Source of the DNA: Clostridia bacterium
GTDB taxonomy: Bacteria; Aerophobota; Aerophobia; Aerophobales; AE-B3A
Direction: 5' to 3'
Length of the DNA stretch: 7,124 nucleotides
NCBI GenBank assembly: GCA_009618505.1
Contig: WJOQ01000324.1
Location: forward strand, 1 to 7,124
Positions 1 through 5,137 of the stretch are shown here, one piece after another. Position 1 is the stretch's first letter, and each line of letters begins with the position of its first letter. A program made the position numbers and the translations under genes. The notes beneath the pieces are model-generated. The model was not told the DNA's origin. It saw only the letters and a list, made by a program, of their open reading frames with translations, and made no database searches.

Positions 1-121
1 GCGCCTCTCCTTCGGTAGCAAGGAAGACAAAGCGCTCTGCTTTTTTGAGGCAATTCTCTTTATTACTGTTAGAACTCATCTGAACTGCAGCTACCTTTAA
101 CATTGCACCGCCAACATTCAT
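1..121 (-). CDS. Nitrilase-superfamily (carbon-nitrogen hydrolase) N-terminus, partial
   Basis: A minus-strand reading frame opens here and runs off the left edge of the window, so only about 40 N-terminal residues are visible. They contain MLKVAAVQMSSNSNKENCLK followed by a helix ending ATEGEA. This matches the first beta strand (KVAAVQM) and first helix (…N…KAE…A…GA) of the nitrilase superfamily, whose members hydrolyse nitriles, amides or carbamoyl groups with a Glu-Lys-Cys triad. The triad lies outside the window, so the substrate cannot be named. Three in-frame ATGs compete. The one at 121 has AGGGG five bases upstream. The one at 136 has GGTGAG nine bases upstream. The one at 103 would begin just before the conserved strand, as most family members do. 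The gene is divergent from the HAD gene. The family call is fairly secure despite the short length. Confidence 0.72.
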   Translation of the reverse strand, partial: MNVGGAMLKVAAVQMSSNSNKENCLKKAERFVFLATEGEA

Positions 122-194
122 TTCTACCCCTACCATATTTTATTGCTCACCGTCAAAACTAGCTCCTCTTTGCTATTAAATCCTCATCTATCCC

Positions 195-223
195 TATTCT
201 TTCAGATAATATTACTTTGTCAA
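195..223 (-). promoter_or_regulatory. Possible promoter for the nitrilase-like gene
   Basis: On the minus strand a perfect TTGACA occupies 223-218. No good -10 hexamer lies at standard spacing; the best nearby is AATAGG at 19 bases. This is therefore a strong -35 with a weak -10 and may need an activator or may not be a promoter. It sits in the divergent intergenic region, 13 bases from a second TTGACA on the plus strand. Confidence 0.28.
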
Positions 224-236
224 ATACTAATTATGG

Positions 237-265
237 TTGACAGCCATTCAATTTTACTTTAACTT
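237..265 (+). promoter_or_regulatory. Promoter candidate for the HAD hydrolase gene
   Basis: A perfect -35 hexamer TTGACA is at 237-242. After a 17-base spacer comes the weak -10 TAACTT at 260-265, which keeps only three consensus positions. Transcription would begin near 272, leaving a leader of about 28 bases before the ATG at 300. The first three bases of the -35 box also read as a TTG in frame with the gene. If the promoter is real, translation cannot start there. Confidence 0.45.
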
Positions 266-283
266 GTCTACAAAATATGTAAT

Positions 284-291
284 GGGAAAGG
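284..291 (+). promoter_or_regulatory. Ribosome binding site deciding the HAD gene start
   Basis: The purine-rich GGGAAAGG lies eight bases upstream of ATG 300, a normal Shine-Dalgarno spacing. The residues that follow, MKYKAVIFDLFGT, begin exactly as HAD proteins usually do. This supports ATG 300 over the in-frame ATG at 282 and the TTG at 237. Confidence 0.6.
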
Positions 292-299
292 TTTTATTA

Positions 300-989
300 A
301 TGAAATATAAAGCCGTTATTTTCGATCTCTTCGGGACATTGGTTGATATGTTTCCCTTAGCGGAGTACCACAGTACACTGTCAGAAATGGCCTCTATTCT
401 CGCCGTATCGTCTGAGGATTTTACGCGCTTATGGCTGGAAACAGTCAATGAGCGATTTACAGGAGCTTTTCCCACCCTGGAATCTAACATTGAGCATATC
501 TGTCAGGTGATTGGGATGCCCTTAGAAGATTCTCACATCACAGAAGCTGTTCGCATACGCTGCGAATTTACACGCCGTATGTTCAAACCCCGACCTGATA
601 CTATCGAGACCTTAATCCAGTTTAAGGAAGTAGGCTGTAAAATAGGACTGGTTAGCGACTGTTCATCAGAGGTTCCCGATCTCTGGCCAAATACACCCTT
701 TATCTCGCTGGTCGATGCTCCTATTTTTTCATGTGCAGTTGGCTTCACAAAACCTGATCCACGCATCTATCGCCTTGTATGCAAGCGATTAGCAGTAGTG
801 CCGCAAGATTGCCTTTATATAGGCGATGGAGGCAGCAACGAATTGACCGGCGCCTCCCAAATGGGCATGCACACCGTTCTTATTCGTGCGCCCTACCAAG
901 ATGGCTATGATTTTTATCGTTCTGATGCAAAGAGATGGCAGGGGCCTGTAATCTCAAGATTGAAAGACGCTCTGGCATTTATAGGATGA
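300..989 (+). CDS. HAD-superfamily hydrolase, subfamily IA-like
   Basis: A 229-residue cytoplasmic protein with all four HAD motifs. Motif I is DLFGT at residues 9-13, with nucleophile Asp9. Motif II is the Ser119 in VSDCS. Motif III is Lys151 in FTKPDP. Motif IV is GDGGSNE at 175-181, with Asp176 and Glu181 as metal-binding acids. A helical cap of about 80 residues follows motif I, as in the group that includes phosphoglycolate phosphatases and haloacid dehalogenases. The second Asp of the phosphatase signature DxDGT is Phe11 here, so the usual general acid/base is missing. This is seen in some HAD branches and leaves phosphatase activity uncertain. The substrate is unknown. The start at 300 is chosen from the upstream GGGAAAGG and the fit to family N-termini. 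The gene appears to be a single transcript; no convincing terminator was found before the next promoter. Confidence 0.88.
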   Translation: MKYKAVIFDLFGTLVDMFPLAEYHSTLSEMASILAVSSEDFTRLWLETVNERFTGAFPTLESNIEHICQVIGMPLEDSHITEAVRIRCEFTRRMFKPRPDTIETLIQFKEVGCKIGLVSDCSSEVPDLWPNTPFISLVDAPIFSCAVGFTKPDPRIYRLVCKRLAVVPQDCLYIGDGGSNELTGASQMGMHTVLIRAPYQDGYDFYRSDAKRWQGPVISRLKDALAFIG

Positions 990-1030
990 TTACAATCTTG
1001 CTAATAGTGGCTACCAATCGAAAAGTTTTT

Positions 1031-1058
1031 TTGACATAACTCATTTTTCAATTATTAT
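1031..1058 (+). promoter_or_regulatory. Promoter of the NifU-like / small Cys-rich gene pair
   Basis: A perfect -35 TTGACA is at 1031-1036. A 16-base spacer leads to TATTAT at 1053-1058, five of six consensus positions. An alternative -10, TATAAC at 1056-1061, would need a 19-base spacer. A transcript starting near 1065 would have a leader of about 25 bases carrying a strong Shine-Dalgarno site. Confidence 0.65.
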
Positions 1059-1074
1059 AACAACAGATATTATC

Positions 1075-1082
1075 TAAGGAGG
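1075..1082 (+). promoter_or_regulatory. Strong ribosome binding site for the NifU-like gene (GTG start)
   Basis: TAAGGAGG is a full complement to the 16S rRNA tail and lies eight bases before the GTG at 1091. This fixes the non-ATG start of the NifU-like gene. Confidence 0.85.
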
Positions 1083-1090
1083 AAAATAGA

Positions 1091-1312
1091 GTGCAAGAAA
1101 AAGTGGAGAAGGCCCTGGTCAAAGTAAGATCATTCTTACAAGCCGATGGGGGCGATGTAGAGCTGGTTGAAATAACGGAAGAGGGAGTGGTCAGGGTAAG
1201 ACTCACCGGAGCCTGCGGCGGTTGTCCTATGGCGTCTATGACTTTAAAAACAGGAATTGAAAAAATCCTCAAAGAAGAGGTTCCTGAAGTAAAAAGAGTA
1301 GAAGCAGCCTGA
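1091..1312 (+). CDS. NifU C-terminal domain (Nfu-type) iron-sulfur carrier
   Basis: A 73-residue protein that is almost entirely one NifU C-terminal domain. It opens with the helix VEKALVKVRSFLQADGGDVEL, continues through alternating beta strands, and reaches the cluster-binding motif CGGC (Cys42 and Cys45) in GACGGCPMASMTL. It ends with the usual helix and EVPEVKRVEA tail. Nfu proteins bind a [4Fe-4S] or [2Fe-2S] cluster through this CxxC pair, usually across a homodimer, and pass it to apo-enzymes in the cytoplasm. The scaffold (IscU-like) domain of full NifU is absent, as in many small bacterial Nfu proteins. Translation starts at a GTG behind a very strong Shine-Dalgarno site. The stop is 11 bases before the ATG of the downstream Cys-rich gene, so the two probably form one operon driven by the promoter at 1031-1058. 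Confidence 0.95.
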   Translation: MQEKVEKALVKVRSFLQADGGDVELVEITEEGVVRVRLTGACGGCPMASMTLKTGIEKILKEEVPEVKRVEAA

Positions 1313-1323
1313 GGGAGGTTGTG

Positions 1324-1563
1324 ATGGAGGGTTATCACTGTCCCGGTCAATCTCATAGAAATCTCAAGGCGGAGCTCCACCAATGTCCCACCTGTGGCTA
1401 CCAGGTAGAAATTTTTTCAGACGAGTTAATGGTACGATGTCCTGGTTGCAATAGAGAAGTCTATGGAAAGAAGAATCCTTCCTGTATTGATTGGTGTAAG
1501 GCTGCTGGAAAATGCTTGGGACAGGATAGATACAGAGGACTAAAGAGAGGAACTAGCGCTTGA
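1324..1563 (+). CDS. Small eight-cysteine zinc-ribbon-like protein
   Basis: A 79-residue protein with eight cysteines at 6, 21, 24, 39, 42, 54, 58 and 64. The pairs CPTC (21-24) and CPGC (39-42) are spaced like a zinc ribbon. The N-terminal CPGQ and the C-terminal pattern SCIDWCKAAGKC match a family of short proteins found in many anaerobes. From memory these are often given the unhelpful label 'phosphohydrolase' because the C-terminal pattern is also appended to some HD proteins. No HD or other catalytic residues are present here. Zinc binding is the likely role of the two CxxC pairs; the remaining four cysteines could bind a second metal or a cluster. The start is ATG 1324, because GGAGG at 1314-1318 is five bases upstream of it and only two bases from the GTG at 1321. 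Co-transcription with the NifU-like gene suggests, but does not prove, a link to iron-sulfur metabolism. Confidence 0.82.
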   Translation: MEGYHCPGQSHRNLKAELHQCPTCGYQVEIFSDELMVRCPGCNREVYGKKNPSCIDWCKAAGKCLGQDRYRGLKRGTSA

Positions 1564-1580
1564 GTGTCATCCTGATTTGA

Positions 1581-2003
1581 TTAAATCTCATTGTTCAAGC
1601 TAGGTTTTGCTCGCAGTTGTTTTTTCTGGGCCTGTGCTCTCTTTTGCTCAAGCATCTTTTTCTTGGCGCGTCTTGAGCGTCTCTGTTTTGCCTGGCGAAT
1701 TTTGTGGCGGCGTTTCTCTTCTTCGCTTTCTCTTCCCAGAATGTGATTCTTAATCTTGCGCACCAGTTCCCGCCTGGCTAGAAAACGGTTCAGACCCTGT
1801 GAACGGGCTTTTTGTACTTTAACTTCAAATCCACTGGGTATATGTTTTAGATAGACACAGGTAGCTACCTTGTTAACATTTTGCCCTCCCGGGCCACTGG
1901 CACGAATAAACTTCTCAAGCAAATCCTCTTCATATATATTAAACTTTCGCATTTCCTTTTCTAAGGCTCTTTTCTTTTCTTCACGCACGGCAAACTTGAG
2001 CAT
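1581..2003 (-). CDS. GGQ-motif release-factor-like ribosome rescue protein (ArfB / MTRFR type)
   Basis: A 140-residue protein. Residues 28-90 are the catalytic domain of class I release factors, with the GGQ motif at 39-41 in RASGPGGQNVNK and the following SQxxNR-like stretch (RSQGLNR). The GGQ loop enters the peptidyl-transferase centre and hydrolyses peptidyl-tRNA. The codon-recognition domains of RF1/RF2 are absent. The last 50 or so residues are extremely rich in Lys and Arg, like the ArfB tail that enters the empty mRNA channel of a stalled ribosome. Stop-codon-independent rescue is thus the likely role. Around the GGQ the sequence also resembles the mitochondrial C12orf65 (MTRFR) branch. 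RF-H is less likely, since no RtcB ligase is adjacent. The gene is convergent with the Cys-rich gene, 17 bases away. The ATG has only a weak purine-rich upstream site (AGAAAG). Confidence 0.88.
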   Translation of the reverse strand: MLKFAVREEKKRALEKEMRKFNIYEEDLLEKFIRASGPGGQNVNKVATCVYLKHIPSGFEVKVQKARSQGLNRFLARRELVRKIKNHILGRESEEEKRRHKIRQAKQRRSRRAKKKMLEQKRAQAQKKQLRAKPSLNNEI

Positions 2004-2030
2004 TTGTTATCTTTCTGAACAATTTCTCTT

Positions 2031-2060
2031 ATCATAGCATACTTTCCTCTAGGCGGTCAA
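2031..2060 (-). promoter_or_regulatory. Promoter of the GGQ rescue-factor gene
   Basis: Reading the minus strand, TTGACC (2060-2055) is followed after 18 bases by TATGAT (2036-2031), five of six positions at each box. Transcription would start near 2024, giving a leader of about 20 bases. Confidence 0.55.
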
Positions 2061-2180
2061 GAAGTACCGAAGGATAATTTCATCAAGAAGCCTTTGTAAG
2101 AGAAGAACTGTGTCGGTGATAGTTTTTGAGGCCGGCCAGATTTAACAAAGAGAAAAGAACCTGAGAGATTTTACAGTATT

Positions 2181-2209
2181 TTGACAAAAAGCTTTATTTG
2201 CCCTATATT
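2181..2209 (+). promoter_or_regulatory. Promoter of the histone-deacetylase-like gene
   Basis: A perfect -35 TTGACA (2181-2186), a 17-base spacer and TATATT (2204-2209, five of six) form the best promoter in the window. Transcription should begin near 2216, so the TTG at 2198 lies inside the promoter and the GTG at 2231 is the first usable in-frame start. The remaining 120 bases between this and the rescue-factor promoter show only a GGCCGGCC palindrome at 2130-2137. Confidence 0.72.
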
Positions 2210-2230
2210 TCAAATACTAAGAGAATCAAA

Positions 2231-3322
2231 GTGAAAACAGCAATAATCTACAGCGATGAGCTAAAAAATTATGATTTTGGGCCGGGACATCCCTTTAGAG
2301 GCGATAGATTTGCTTCTTTTTTCCAGTTATATGAGGAAAAACTAGGCAAAAATAAGAATTTTCAATTGATAAAGAATAGTGAACCGGCCAGTGATAAAGA
2401 GCTTAAATTATGGCATACACAAGAGTATATCCAGGTAGTAGCGGCTGCTTCTTCTGGCACAGCAATACCTCATCTATATCAATTCATCTCTCAAGACAAT
2501 GTAAATCCAATCTCAGGAAAATTCCCCCGGGGCATAGAAAGAGCAGCCCGAATAATAGTTAGAAACTCTATACTGGCTCTCGATTTTGTCCAGGAAAAAA
2601 GAAGTGAAAAAGCAGTTAATGTTGGAGGTGGACTACATCATGCTAAGTCTGGCTATGGAGAGGGTTTTTGTTTCTATAATGATGTGGTAATCGCAGCTAG
2701 ATACGCTATGGAGAAATATAATTTAAAAAGAATATTGATTCTTGACACCGATGCCCATGCAGGCAATGGAACCTGTGAGGCTTTTTATTCTGACCCAAAT
2801 GTCTTGTTTATCGACTTACATCAAGCTGGAATTTATCCGGGAACTGGCTTGATTGATGAAATTGGTGAGGGTAGGGGAGAAGGCTTTACCATAAATTTAC
2901 CCTTAGCCGCCGGAACCGGCAATAAATCATACGAGCTGATTTTTGATGAAATAATTCTTCCTCTGGCCAAGCAATATAAACCAGAAATTGTTATTCGATA
3001 TGGCGGCTCTGACCCGCACCCCAGTGATGAAATAACTCAATTAGGATTAACCTTAGAGGGTTTCAAAATGATAGGTAGTAAGGTGAAGGAAATATCCAGG
3101 CTCTGTGAAAATAAATCTGTTGATTTAATCTGCTCTGGCTATAAGCCAGATGTTCTGTCAAAAGCCTGGCTCTCCTTGATAACCGGTCTGGCCAACGTTG
3201 AAGTTGAACTTGAAGAACCGCTATTAGAGACCAAGGAAGGCCAAAATCTCGCTGAAACAAAAGAGTTAATAAAAAGAGTAAAAGAGAATTTGAAGCCACA
3301 CTGGGAGAGTATGAATAATTAA
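2231..3322 (+). CDS. Histone deacetylase family protein (acetylpolyamine / acetoin-utilisation AcuC-like amidohydrolase)
   Basis: A 363-residue protein with the whole arginase-deacetylase active site. The catalytic His pair is 136-137 in GGGLHHA. The first two zinc ligands are Asp174 and His176 in LILDTDAHAGNG, and the third is Asp261 in GGSDPH. The transition-state Tyr is residue 304 in SGY. Known members remove acetyl groups from acetyl-lysine or acetylated polyamines, or take part in acetoin metabolism; the sequence does not decide the substrate. The third-ligand segment (GGSDPHPSDEITQLGLT) departs from the common GxDxxxxDPLxxxxLT form but keeps the ligand. There is no signal peptide or membrane segment. 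The start is GTG 2231: it lies downstream of the predicted transcription start, has a weak AAGAGA six bases before it, and the family core (KTAIIYSD) begins there. A separate promoter precedes parA 94 bases downstream, so an operon with parAB is not required. Confidence 0.87.
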   Translation: MKTAIIYSDELKNYDFGPGHPFRGDRFASFFQLYEEKLGKNKNFQLIKNSEPASDKELKLWHTQEYIQVVAAASSGTAIPHLYQFISQDNVNPISGKFPRGIERAARIIVRNSILALDFVQEKRSEKAVNVGGGLHHAKSGYGEGFCFYNDVVIAARYAMEKYNLKRILILDTDAHAGNGTCEAFYSDPNVLFIDLHQAGIYPGTGLIDEIGEGRGEGFTINLPLAAGTGNKSYELIFDEIILPLAKQYKPEIVIRYGGSDPHPSDEITQLGLTLEGFKMIGSKVKEISRLCENKSVDLICSGYKPDVLSKAWLSLITGLANVEVELEEPLLETKEGQNLAETKELIKRVKENLKPHWESMNN

Positions 3323-3350
3323 TGAGCAAAAGTCATCTGATACTAAAAAC

Positions 3351-3379
3351 TTGGCAAAATTCCTCTTTTTTGTTATCAT
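3351..3379 (+). promoter_or_regulatory. Promoter of the parAB operon
   Basis: TTGGCA at 3351-3356, a 17-base spacer and TATCAT at 3374-3379 give five of six consensus positions in each box. The expected start is near 3386, about 30 bases before the parA ATG. The -10 overlaps the first copy of the TTATCAT/ATGATAA repeat described in the next entry. Confidence 0.6.
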
Positions 3380-3422
3380 CAAAATAAGTATATACCCTAC
3401 AATCAAAATGATAAAATGATAA
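3373..3422. repeat. Repeat cluster over the parA promoter and start codon (possible operator)
   Basis: The heptamer ATGATAA occurs three times: inverted at 3373-3379 (TTATCAT) and direct at 3408-3414 and 3416-3422. The last two belong to a perfect tandem of the octamer ATGATAAA that includes the parA start codon. Between them is the palindrome GTATATAC (3388-3395), just after the predicted transcription start. Repeats over promoters are typical of ParA- or ParB-autoregulated operons, so an operator is a reasonable inference. AT-richness makes chance matches possible. Confidence 0.4.
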
Positions 3423-4186
3423 ATAGGAAGACAATCGCTATCGCCAACCAAAAAGGGGGGGTGGGAAAGACCAATATCACTTTTAATCTCTCGGGCGCTT
3501 TGGCAGAAAGAAAGAAAAGAATCCTCCTTATTGATTTAGACCAACAGGGCAACCTTTCGTCGGCTCTGCTAAATAATATTTACAATCTCGATACCACCAT
3601 AGTAGATATCCTTTTAGATGATGCTACCCCGGTTACACAAGTCATCCAAAAAACTTCTTTTCCAAATATAGATATTATCCCTTCTAATATCGATTTAAGC
3701 AGAATAGACATTCACCTGGCAGCAGAGCCAGATGCCCAATACTTCTTGGTCGACAAACTAAAAGAGATACGAGACAGCTACCATTATATCTTTATTGATT
3801 GTCCACCCAGCTTGGGCCTGGCAACAAGGATTGGCCTGGTGGCTGCCGATGAGGTTATAATACCTCTGGAATGTCACGAGTGGGCAGTAAAAGGAACAGC
3901 TTACCTGAGAGGCGCTATAGCCAAGATACGGAAAAGAGCAAATCCTAAACTCAAAATTATGGGATATCTGATAAACAGGTTTGATGGAAGGCGAAAACTG
4001 GAAGAGATCTACCGCGACACTATCCTGGAAAGCTTCAAGGGTAAGGTCTTCAAAGTGCATCTAAAAAACAGCGTTAAATATGCTGAAACAGCTACCTTTA
4101 AAATGCCCATAACCAGCTACTTACCGTCATCGGAACAAGCAGAAGAATACCGTAAATTAGCCAGGGAGATACTAGGGTATGGCTAG
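3416..4186 (+). CDS. parA: ParA-family partition ATPase
   Basis: A 256-residue P-loop ATPase of the ParA/Soj/MinD group. The deviant Walker A is KGGVGKT at 13-19, with the signature Lys13 and catalytic-loop Lys18. The A' motif is DLDQQGN at 40-46. Walker B is IFIDCPPSLG, with Asp128. Such proteins dimerise on ATP, coat DNA nonspecifically and are released by their ParB partner, which moves DNA or protein cargo. The length and lack of an N-terminal HTH fit the small chromosomal-type (Ib-like or Soj-like) class rather than P1-type ParA. Unlike Soj, the residue after the Walker A Thr is Asn20, not Thr. There is no Shine-Dalgarno site before the ATG and no other in-frame start upstream, so initiation must rely on an unstructured AT-rich leader. 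The gene overlaps parB by eight bases. It could equally position something other than the chromosome. Confidence 0.92.
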   Translation: MINRKTIAIANQKGGVGKTNITFNLSGALAERKKRILLIDLDQQGNLSSALLNNIYNLDTTIVDILLDDATPVTQVIQKTSFPNIDIIPSNIDLSRIDIHLAAEPDAQYFLVDKLKEIRDSYHYIFIDCPPSLGLATRIGLVAADEVIIPLECHEWAVKGTAYLRGAIAKIRKRANPKLKIMGYLINRFDGRRKLEEIYRDTILESFKGKVFKVHLKNSVKYAETATFKMPITSYLPSSEQAEEYRKLAREILGYG

Positions 4187-5063
4187 AAAAAAAGAGGCTC
4201 TTTTAAGAAAGTTTGCTCTGGATACCTTTGCTTCTTTTCCTGAGCAAGTCGAAGAAGCTGAAAATGAGCGAAAAGGAATTAGAGAGGGAACAAAAGGGCT
4301 CTACGGTGCCCGTATAATTGACATATCCAGAATAAAGCCTGATTTTGCTCAACCGAGAAAAAGCTTTGATAAAAAAAGGCTTAAGCAGCTAGCAGCATCA
4401 ATTAAAGAATATGGACTTATCCAGCCAATTAACGTAGAGTACATAGAGAGTCAGGATTACTTCAGGGTTATCAACGGACAACGCCGCTTTGAGGCAGCCA
4501 AATTGGCCGGAATTTTGGAGATCCCCTGCATTATCAAAAACATAAATAAGCATCTCAGACTGATTCATCAACTAGTTGAAAACATCCAGAGAGAGGACCT
4601 ACCGGCTTTGGAGGAAGCAGTGGCTATCCAGACCTTAGTTCGCAATCGAAGAATAGAGAACCCCCATTATTCTCAGAGGGAAGCATCACGAGAGCTGGGT
4701 CTTCCCAAAACCTATGTTAACGAAATGCTCACCTTGCTCAAGCTGCCCGAAGATATAAAAAGGGATGTCCGAACATCGGATGCTTTTCCTAAATCACTAT
4801 TATTATTGCTTATCAGGCAAGGAAATGAAAAAAACATAAGAGAGTTTTATAAGCAAATAAAGGAAAGAAAGTTAACTGTCCGAGAGCTACAAACAACTCT
4901 CAAAAAATCAAAAAACAGAAGAGGGCGGCCTGGGTACTACCAGTACATATTCCAGGCTCCTGAAAAACAATTCACTCTTACCATTAAATTCAAAAAAGCC
5001 AGAGTAGACCAATCCGAGATATTCAACGCCCTTTCCCAGGTACTCCATAGTCTAAAACAATAG
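4179..5063 (+). CDS. parB: ParB-family DNA-binding partition protein
   Basis: A 294-residue ParB/Spo0J-like protein. A charged N-terminal 45 residues precedes the ParB/Srx CTP-binding fold: PRKSFDKKRLKQLAASI with GLIQPI (59-84), GQRRFEAAKLAG (100-111) and ENIQRED (134-140). The central HTH is about 163-189, in SQREASRELGLPKTYVNEML. The C-terminal 45 residues look like beta strands plus an amphipathic helix (FTLTIKFKK then IFNALSQVLHSLKQ), presumably the dimerisation domain. Canonical ParB proteins bind parS, close into a CTP-dependent clamp and stimulate ParA. The canonical GERR is GQRR here (Gln101). In Caulobacter ParB the equivalent Glu (E102, as I recall) is needed for CTP hydrolysis, so clamp turnover may differ; related accessory ParB-like proteins also vary here. 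The start overlaps the parA stop, and GGGAG lies ten bases upstream, pointing to translational coupling. Confidence 0.9.
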   Translation: MARKKEALLRKFALDTFASFPEQVEEAENERKGIREGTKGLYGARIIDISRIKPDFAQPRKSFDKKRLKQLAASIKEYGLIQPINVEYIESQDYFRVINGQRRFEAAKLAGILEIPCIIKNINKHLRLIHQLVENIQREDLPALEEAVAIQTLVRNRRIENPHYSQREASRELGLPKTYVNEMLTLLKLPEDIKRDVRTSDAFPKSLLLLLIRQGNEKNIREFYKQIKERKLTVRELQTTLKKSKNRRGRPGYYQYIFQAPEKQFTLTIKFKKARVDQSEIFNALSQVLHSLKQ

Positions 5064-5099
5064 GAAATAAAACAGGAAAAAACATAATCCGACCTGACT

Positions 5100-5137
5100 C
5101 ATAACCCCTTATGTCTTATTTTTCGCTAAAAAGACAT
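5100..5137. terminator. Weak hairpins between convergent parB and PAS-GGDEF genes
   Basis: Two AT-rich hairpins sit at this convergent junction. CATAA-CCCC-TTATG (5100-5113) is followed on the plus strand by a T-rich stretch (5114-5123) and could end parAB transcripts. ATGTCTT (5111-5117) can also pair with AAGACAT (5131-5137) across the stop codon of the GGDEF gene. Both stems are short and poor in GC, so termination is only a possibility. Confidence 0.28.

Noticed and set aside
237..299. TTG 237 as the start of the HAD hydrolase, giving 21 extra residues
   Set aside because: The TTG is part of a perfect -35 hexamer, the extra residues resemble no HAD N-terminus, and ATG 300 has a well-spaced GGGAAAGG.
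1021..1032. AAAAGTTTTTTT as an intrinsic terminator after the HAD gene
   Set aside because: There is no GC-containing stem before the T-run, and the run merges into the TTGACA promoter of the next gene.
1048..1383. A 111-codon open frame on the minus strand across the NifU-like gene
   Set aside because: It is antisense to a clearly conserved gene, has low-complexity Ser/Thr-rich content and no family resemblance.
1574..1587. GATTT-gatt-AAATC hairpin between the Cys-rich gene and the rescue-factor gene as a bidirectional terminator
   Set aside because: It has a five-base, nearly all-AT stem without T-tracts and overlaps the stop codon region; too weak to call.
2130..2137. GGCCGGCC palindrome as a terminator or operator
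   Set aside because: The palindrome is eight bases with no T-run after it and no second copy; it is probably chance.
2161..2175. CTGAGAGA motif upstream of the deacetylase gene as part of a riboswitch (TPP or glycine)
   Set aside because: Only one short motif is present, no paired helices surround it, and it lies upstream of the predicted promoter.
2231..5063. Deacetylase plus parAB as a single new three-gene system
   Set aside because: parA has its own good promoter and there is a 93-base gap; co-orientation alone does not support a shared function.
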